A stretch of DNA of 64,000 nucleotides. Source: Kalaharituber pfeilii (lineage: Eukaryota; Ascomycota; Pezizomycetes; Pezizales; Pezizaceae). Every line of letters starts with the position of its first letter. Positions within the stretch are counted from its first letter, which is position 1. Positions 58,300 to 64,000 of the stretch are shown one piece after another. Location of the stretch: assembly GCA_015179045.1 (NCBI GenBank), contig WHUZ01000052.1, positions 62,001 through 126,000 on the forward strand. The letters run 5' to 3'. The position numbers and the translations under genes are program-made. A model generated the notes under the pieces. It was given only the letters and a program-made list of their open reading frames with translations. It ran no database searches and was not told the DNA's origin.

Positions 58300-59738
58300 A
58301 AGGGACGAAGCTACAGGTTGGTAGGGTTGTATATAGACTGGGAGCTAAAGTTCAATGACCACTTCAACAGGAGGTTGCAACTGAGGAAGGCGGCCTGGCG
58401 GGTAGCATCACGGCTATACAAAATACCACCCGCTAGAAGACGGCAGTTGTATACAAGCATTGCCAGGAACATAGCGACCTGGGGAAGTTGGGCATGGGCG
58501 GATTACGCGAAAGCCTCCTCTTCGGACCATAAGATCAGACAACTTGAGAAGTGGCAGTACGGGGTGGCTAGGGAGATAGTCGGCGCCCCATGGGGGACGA
58601 GGAGGGATGTGGTGGAGGGGCTGGCGAATCTGGAATCGGTTGAGACTTTCGTGGACGGAGAGGCGAAGAGGGTGGAAGCAAGATCGTTGAGGTTTGAGGA
58701 GGAACCGATGAAGGACCCGCAACCGGAGACTATATATCTAAGAGGTTCGCTCGAGCACCGTGACCCCCTACCAATTTATGTACATCAGTTTCATCCCAAA
58801 GACCTTAGTGGAGGAGTGGGAAGACATCATCAACAGAGAGGAAGAGGAGGGGTGGGTGAGTATATACACAGACGGGAGCAGGAGAGAAGACAAGACAGGA
58901 GCCGGAGTACACCAGGGGAGCAACGATACTTCTGTCTACCTGGGGAGGCAATGCACAGTGAACGACGCGGAATTGATAGCGGTGGGGGAAGCCTTGGAGG
59001 GAGAGGGGGAGTTGTTGGTCATCACGGATTCCAGAGTCACCATAGCGAAATTACGGAGGATAGCGAGAGGAGACTTGACACCAGAGGGGCCTGCTGACTT
59101 CGTGAGGAGGCGGTGGGAGGAGAGGATTGCTCGGGGGGAACATGACCTAGCGGTGATGTGGGTGAAATCGCATAGAGGAGTCAGAGGTAACACTAGGGCA
59201 GACATGGCGGCGAAAGATGCTACTGCAATGCAATATCAGGATGAGACGGTGACGGAGGCAGGGATTCGACAACAGGTCAAAGAGTGGAGAGCCGAGGAGA
59301 GGAAGAGATTAAAGTTGTCGTATAGACCACTGGAGTATTTGGGGAGCAGGAGAAGGGTATCCACGCTGGCGGGAATTCTGGGAAACAAGGGACTACGGCA
59401 GTGGAGATACCACATAGGGAAGGAGACCTCTCCCGAATGCAGGTGGTGCGGAAGAGACTATGAAAATTTTGAGCACATCATGAGAGGGTGTGAAGCGTGG
59501 AGGAAGAGACTGCCGAGAGGAGAGGAGGGATTAAGGGAGCTGTCAAGAGACGAGGAGGGGGGAGAGATAACGTTGGCGGAGGTGATGGACTGGGCGGCGC
59601 AGTAGACGGAGGATTTAGTACACGCTCATTTTCATTATATGGTTTTATCTGCGAGTTATTATTCAGTTACTGTCTTGCATGTATCTAAACCCTCGCCGTA
59701 GCCTACAAGGCGGCACGCGAGTACTGAAAAAAAAAAAA
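58300..59738 (+). pseudogene. LINE family B, largest copy: RT C-terminus and RNase H
   Basis: The frame from about 58300 encodes the post-RT region (GLYIDWELKFNDHF, RQLEKWQYGVAREIVGAPWG). A shift near 58750 leads to the RNase H frame ending at 59605. That domain has all expected acidic residues: YTDGSRRED, DAELIAVGEAL, VITDSRV and HRGVRGNTRAD. The CRWCGRDYENFEHIMRGC knuckle follows. It ends with a CTCGC/GCGAG hairpin, GCCT/AGGC inner stem and poly(A). Against segment copy 1 the insertion replaced about 35 bp of target, so no simple duplication is seen. It is dead through the frameshift and 5' truncation. Confidence 0.87.
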
Positions 59739-60865
59739 GACTGGTAAAGGAACTTGTGCTGGTAAGTTGCGCCACCATCCAATGGGCCAATGAACGAAGG
59801 GGCCGAGGCACTAAAAACGCCTCAGTCAAGTATAGTATAGTAAAGTGTGGTAACCATTCTCAATTATTCAGTGACAACTATTACTTTGTCACCCCCATGA
59901 TTTGGTGTTGGTACTAAGCTGGTGGCACCATACAGGGACCAACATTCTACCCTGGGGCTGCATACAACGTCCAGCGCACAAGTTCTAAACAGAGGAAGCA
60001 GAGCCAATTAAACAGTTCTTATTACAATTACATGAGAGCCTGGGCACAAGAACTAGTCAATCTTATACTGGGTAAAGAAGAACAACTCAGAATTAAGTAC
60101 GGATATCTCACATCTCCACCCAGATACAAGCATCAATGCAGTGACTCTGAAAAAGCAAATCGGAATTCCAAGACCCCTACCCAGTCTGTAAGTTGTGAGC
60201 AAACAGGCCTAAAGAATGATTTGTGCCTACTAATTTTTGATATTGCATGGATTGATGCTCACAGGTTCTGCCTCTTGAGAATAATGAAATATGTGCACAA
60301 AGGAACAAGGATAAAAAGATCGAAGGATCAAAAATAGAGGCAAGGTTATAGACAAAGGAATAAGGATAAAGGATCAAAGGATCAAAGGATCAAAAATAGA
60401 GGCAAGGTTATAGACAAAGGAACAAGGATCAAAGGATCAAAGGATAAAAAATAGACCCAAGGTTATAGACAAAGGAACAAGGATTAAAGAATTAAAGGAT
60501 AAAAGGAACAAAGGTGCGTATCAAAGAAACTGTGATGTCAAAGGAACTGTTAGTCTGGTTGCAAGGAACTATCTCTGTTGAAGGAAGCTTCGAAAGGAAC
60601 TGTCAATGTTAAAGGTAATGTTCGAATGGAATGAATTGAGACAGGTGAACTAGATGAACATAAATAGTCTAGAGATTGTCCCTGTATTGAATTAAGAATC
60701 AAGCGACCGACGATTCTTTTGGCCCAGAAGTTTCCTAACCTCCAGATCATCTTGTTCCCCTCTAAACTGCCATACAATCGACACAACCTAACATATTACA
60801 CTCTTGAAAAAAAGAAAAATAAAAATAAAAATAAAAAAATAAAAATACACTCTTGAATACCACCA

Positions 60866-61053
60866 TGCCTCAATCCACCTGGAACCTTGCCCATGTGTTG
60901 TTCCACCAACCGACTCAAGCAGACCTCAGGCGCACGCCACCCCCACGACTGACGTGGAACTTCCGTCCTGCACTCCCACCCCTCCCAAACCTCATTTGCA
61001 TGTATAGGCAGCATCAACAGTGGAACCCACTGGAGTCGCGGATCCTTGCCTAG
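60866..61053 (+). CDS. 58-codon repeated ORF, copy 4
   Basis: It begins MPQSTWNLAHVLFHQPTQAD and follows copies 1-3; the frame reads through to 61053. An A-rich insert (60810-60845) duplicates the ACACTCTTGAA leader just upstream. Function unknown. Confidence 0.38.
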
Positions 61054-61140
61054 GAGAGCCAGGTTGGCAACGTAGTCTCTACGAAGGAGGTGAAGGAGCA
61101 AGAGGAGTTTTCCACTCCGGAGAAATCAAGTAGCGGATCA

Positions 61141-61506
61141 ATACACCATGGGTATGAACAGGCTTCAACTGGCGGCAGTGATGAGTCTACAACGTTATAA
61201 GAGCAGAGCCTCTGCCTCCAGGAGGTGATCTAGGCTCCAGATCACCTTGTTTCCGTCCAAACTGCCATACAATTGACACAACCTAACATACTACACTCTT
61301 GAATAACGTAGAATCTGCGAAGGAGGTGAAGGAGCTAGAGGAGAGAAATAAGTGGAAATCGAACACGAACCCCATACGCCGCAGTGAATCTTAAAAGGAC
61401 AAAATTATCGACACCAACCGAAATTCGCGACGACCCAATTCTTACCGCAAATGCTACGATCTGGCAATGAAACATGGGTTGGGCACGGATGTGTATCAAA
61501 AAGAGT
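61141..61506. other. Repeat-derived flank of the minisatellite
   Basis: The first part repeats sequence seen near 44520-44660 (CAGGCTTCAACTGGCGGCAG). Nothing coding is recognised. Confidence 0.4.
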
Positions 61507-61803
61507 GCCGGCAGGGTAACCAGAAAGAAAGGTGTCTGCAGGGTAACCAGAAAGAAAGGTTTCGGCAGGGTAACCAGAAAGAAAGGTGTCTGCAGGGTAA
61601 CCAGAAAGAAAGATGCCGGCAGGGTAACCAGAAAGAAAGGTGTCTGCAGGGTAACCAGAAAAAAAGGTTTCGGCAGGGTAACCAGAAAGAAAGGTGCCGG
61701 CTGGGTAACCAGAAAGAAAGGTGCCGGCTGGGTAACCAGAAAGAAAGGTGTCTGCAGGGTAACCAGAAAGAAAGGTGTCTGTAGGGTAACCAGAAAGAAA
61801 GTG
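61507..61803. repeat. 27-bp minisatellite, 11 units
   Basis: The unit is about GTCTGCAGGGTAACCAGAAA followed by GAAAGGT. Units differ mainly in their first six bases (GCCGGC, GTCTGC, TTCGGC) and follow a partly alternating order. Each contains the palindrome GGTAACC. Because 27 is a multiple of three and units lack stops, several frames on both strands stay open, for example (GNQKERCLQ)n on the plus strand. These frames are most likely not genes. Confidence 0.9.
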
Positions 61804-62242
61804 CCTCGGGCACGGACGGGAGATTCCGGAAGAACAGCCACACCTCGTGGGAACAGTCAGGGCCGGAGCTATGCAAATAGCTATGGCAACACCGGAGCCA
61901 TGGGAATAACTGTTGACGGAGTTACGTGAACTGCTGAAGCTGCTGGAGGTCTGTTAAGGTAGCATAGATAGCAATCACAATATACAGTAGGCACGCAGGG
62001 TTGGCTATAAGAAGGGCCAGCGAGAGCTGCCCCTCGAAGGTCAAGCACTAAGCGTTGACCTAAGTTACACCCTCATATTTACTACATCATCGTAGAAACC
62101 GTAACACCCACGTACTCCAAATCCCCAGCGTACGGATTCCACTTACGATGACCCAATTATATCCAAAATCAAGGAAGCGGGTGAGAGACGGTCTCCTGCG
62201 CCGTTCGCTTATCTATACCCCACCAGGAAGTATTAGTTCTGG
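61804..62242. other. Unassigned DNA
   Basis: No gene or element end is recognised. Confidence 0.3.
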
Positions 62243-62254
62243 AACTGCCCCCCC

Positions 62255-62405
62255 ACGTTGTTTGCTCCTCTCGAGTTATTGACTTTATTCTACTTATTTC
62301 GTTACGTACTCCTTTACTCATTTTCAGCACATAATGTACATACCCTCGCCATAGCCCACAGGGCCGCATGCGAGTAATGATATAAACAAAAAAAAAAAAA
62401 AAAAA
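62255..62405 (+). mobile_element. LINE family B 3'-UTR insertion (about 150 bp)
   Basis: AACTGCCCCCC lies on both sides (about 62243-62253 and 62407-62416). The insert is 3' UTR ending in a CTCGC/GCGAG hairpin and poly(A). Confidence 0.8.
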
Positions 62406-62427
62406 AACTGCCCCCCAGATGCAAACT

Positions 62428-62487
62428 TTTTTTTTTTTTTTTTTTTTTCACGTGACCCCGCTTGCAGCTGTTCGCCATGGCAGGGCA
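62428..62487 (-). mobile_element. LINE family A tail mini-insertion
   Basis: CCCAGATGCAAACT flanks it at 62414-62427 and 62488-62501. It lies 22 bases from the family B insert, tail to tail, with the target repeats adjoining. Confidence 0.88.
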
Positions 62488-62649
62488 CCCAGATGCAAAC
62501 TACGGTAGCTATTCGCAAGGGTCCTACTCACATATCCCGCCCAATCTGCTGTCTTCAGGATACCTGGGTCATGGATGCACAGGTAACACGGACCATACAT
62601 GGAGCCAGTTCTGTATGCCAGTGAGGGGTATAGTTGGTAATTACTTGAC

Positions 62650-63240
62650 CAGTAAACAGCGACAACCACCTCGACAGGACGAGCGTTTGGAAGCAACCCA
62701 GCAACCACAATGTTCCCCGCAGCGAAAGTCATATAGATTGAAAGCTCTCAGCCTGCTGAGTCTTTTGATCTAATTTTTATTACAAAATACCCGACTCCTC
62801 AAGTTTTCCCCTCGGGGTGAAGTTTCGAGGAGATTTTCAGCTCCCCGCTCCGTTGCCAATACATCATCAACCCAGCGCCAAGAACCAACAAGAGGCCTCG
62901 AGCACCTGCCGGCCACCAATAGACATGTTGGGAAAAAAGACATACGTCCTCCCGTCCCCCAAGCCATGGGACGTGCCATGAGAACCCTCACCTCCTCCCA
63001 AATCCCCGCCCCCCCCATCTGCCCTCCGGCTATGGATCCTCGAGCAGGAGGAGGAGACGACGCCCACACTAGACTTCAGCACCATATTTACCGTGCATTC
63101 GGAGGAGCCATCCCCAGAACACAGCACGGAGCCCACACCAACCCCCACACCGACGCCCACCCCGGGGCCCACACCCAAGAAGCGCAAAGGCAAGATGGCG
63201 TCAGCCCAAGACCCATCCCCTGGGTGGTCGAGACATGCAT
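62650..63240 (+). pseudogene. Tad1-like LINE 5' region and ORF1-like fragment, second copy
   Basis: It matches 38830-39060 at its start. Broken frames give VHSEEPSPEHSTEPTPTPTP and GPTPKKRKGKMASAQDPSPG, a Thr/Pro-rich linker followed by a basic cluster. No intact ORF. Confidence 0.45.
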
Positions 63241-63329
63241 GAATTCTGTGCCGGAAACTAACCCTTTTATCCCTGTCCATGCCGATGAAACCTATCAAGT
63301 TGCAACCGCAGAGCTCACACAGCCAGTTC

Positions 63330-63850
63330 AAGTCCACGGTTTAGCAATTACAGAAATTACAGATATAGTACGTTGTGATTTGAACTGGCTCAAGCTTATG
63401 CCACCAGTTCCAAGGTAATACACGTGGCTCCGGAGGTAAAATATGCAGAAACCGTCGAAGTTGCTGATATCGAGATAGGGACATAATTCGGCTCGGAGAA
63501 TCATTAAATAAAGATATTTGGCGTGTCCAAAAATCGAGACAACGAGGAAGACCAAGAGTACCAATAAGAATCGAAATCGCAAAAAATATAAGTAGCTCAG
63601 AGGAATTTGTGTTAGTCCAGGCTTCGTCGTGGTCCTATATTTTCTTGATATGAGCGAGTAGCATATGCATTAGTGGCTTCTGCAATATGTGTTAATATTT
63701 CCTCACTCCAAAAGAGCAAGAAAATATTAAGAGGTGTAATATCGGGTGCGTGGAGGGGTAGGTGGATCTCGCTGTTATGCATTATAGAAAGATAGCTAAG
63801 AGTAGTTTGAGTTATAAGTGGCAAGGGGTACTAGTATGGAAGATGAGACT
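63330..63850 (-). pseudogene. piggyBac-like transposase fragment
   Basis: Minus-strand frames read DITPLNIFLLFWSEEILTHI then AEATNAYATRS. After a one-base shift near 63640 they continue EAWTNTNSSELLIFFAISIL, GTLGLPRCLDFW and SLSRYQQLRRFLHILPPEP. This is the order of the N-terminal part of the piggyBac DDE domain (P-x-x-F-LF, TN-YA, W-x-x-ELL-FF-I-I-G, YW/FW, MS-xRF-x-LHI). The catalytic aspartates lie outside what is recognisable. It is broken, and its 5' end may lie beyond the window. Confidence 0.55.
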
Positions 63851-64000
63851 AGAGGTCAATAGCTGAGTGGTAGTTGGGTTGAAGGTACTTACCTTAGCTA
63901 TTGCATAGCTTTAATATTTTTTGAACTTGCGTTTTGACCTCTCTATAGTCTCCTCGAGAATTCTTTATAGATACACACAGAATTCTCTATGTAGATGAAT
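63851..64000. other. Right-edge sequence
   Basis: AT-rich; possibly the start of the piggyBac-like element, but no end repeat is seen. Confidence 0.3.

Larger units (their letters stand above)
57172..61140. repeat. 2.2-kb duplicated segment, copy 2, enlarged by later insertions
   Basis: It matches 42290-44500 in the same order: TTATTATAGCTCGCTACAAG start, hAT-like element, the shared family B tail, the 600-bp stretch, GGATCAAAGG repeats, and the 58-codon ORF. It is interrupted by a family A LINE (57513-58035) and a family B LINE (58300-59738), both absent from copy 1. Confidence 0.75.

Noticed and set aside
61507..61803. CRISPR-like array
   Set aside because: Units are contiguous 27-mers with no unique spacers, in a eukaryotic context.
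61335..61929. Repeat proteins (GNQKERCLQ)n and its antisense counterparts as real genes
   Set aside because: Several frames on both strands are open only because the 27-bp unit lacks stops; there is no start context, domain or splice signal to favour one.
1462..62487. Short tails as tRNA- or 5S-derived SINEs
   Set aside because: No A-box/B-box promoter is seen, and the same sequences form the 3' ends of LINE copies that carry ORF2.
1..64000. tRNA or rRNA genes
   Set aside because: No cloverleaf-compatible sequence with an intact T-loop motif, and no rRNA core sequence, was recognised by eye. A tRNAscan-type search would be needed to exclude them.

Overview
The window looks like a transposon-rich stretch of a filamentous ascomycete genome. 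The evidence is short GT-AG introns (about 50-220 nt) with CTAAC/CTAAT-type branch sites, a fungal rhodopsin-domain membrane protein, a Clr5-domain protein, a very large UvrD-like helicase, and Tad1-like LINEs, hAT elements and Fot1/Pogo-like MITEs. A Pezizales (truffle-like) source would fit the mobile-element load, but that is inference. I recognised no rRNA, tRNA or CRISPR array.

Only four protein-coding genes look intact. A four-exon membrane protein lies at 2704-4042 (+), an eight-exon 4-coumarate-CoA-ligase-like enzyme at 8443-10600 (+), and a four-exon Clr5-domain protein at 13415-15494 (+). I resolved all exon joints in these three, and the exon sums are exact multiples of three. The fourth is an 8-kb helicase gene with TPR-like repeats and a CCCH zinc finger at about 20796-28933 (-). 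I resolved twelve of its exons. A peroxiredoxin-Q gene at 45336-46581 carries three separate lesions and is a pseudogene. An ankyrin-repeat gene at about 41425-41790 seems cut by a hAT element.

The rest is mostly mobile DNA. Family A and family B are two Tad1-like LINE families. One 7.1-kb family A copy (47246-54321) is near full length, frameshifted, and nested in an older hAT relic with an 11-bp target duplication. Many other copies are tiny: 35-60 nt of LINE 3' end plus poly(A), flanked by 10-16 bp target duplications. In both families these mini-insertions mostly begin at the 5' base of a stem-loop at the LINE 3' end, and in family B the stem shows compensatory changes between copies. Two inserts keep only about 11-16 nt of LINE sequence. 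This is the most unusual structure in the window.

Other layers are TA-flanked MITEs (130-474, 557-1349, 4976-5372, 11637-12144, 15821-16352), hAT-like elements with 8-bp duplications (6214-6836, 40536-41416), and a family with roughly 33-bp inverted repeats (29829-30376, 38193-38791). A 2.2-kb segment at 42290-44500 is repeated at 57172-61140 with later insertions. A 58-codon ORF occurs four times, an eleven-unit 27-bp minisatellite lies at 61507-61803, and a decayed piggyBac-like transposase lies at the right edge.
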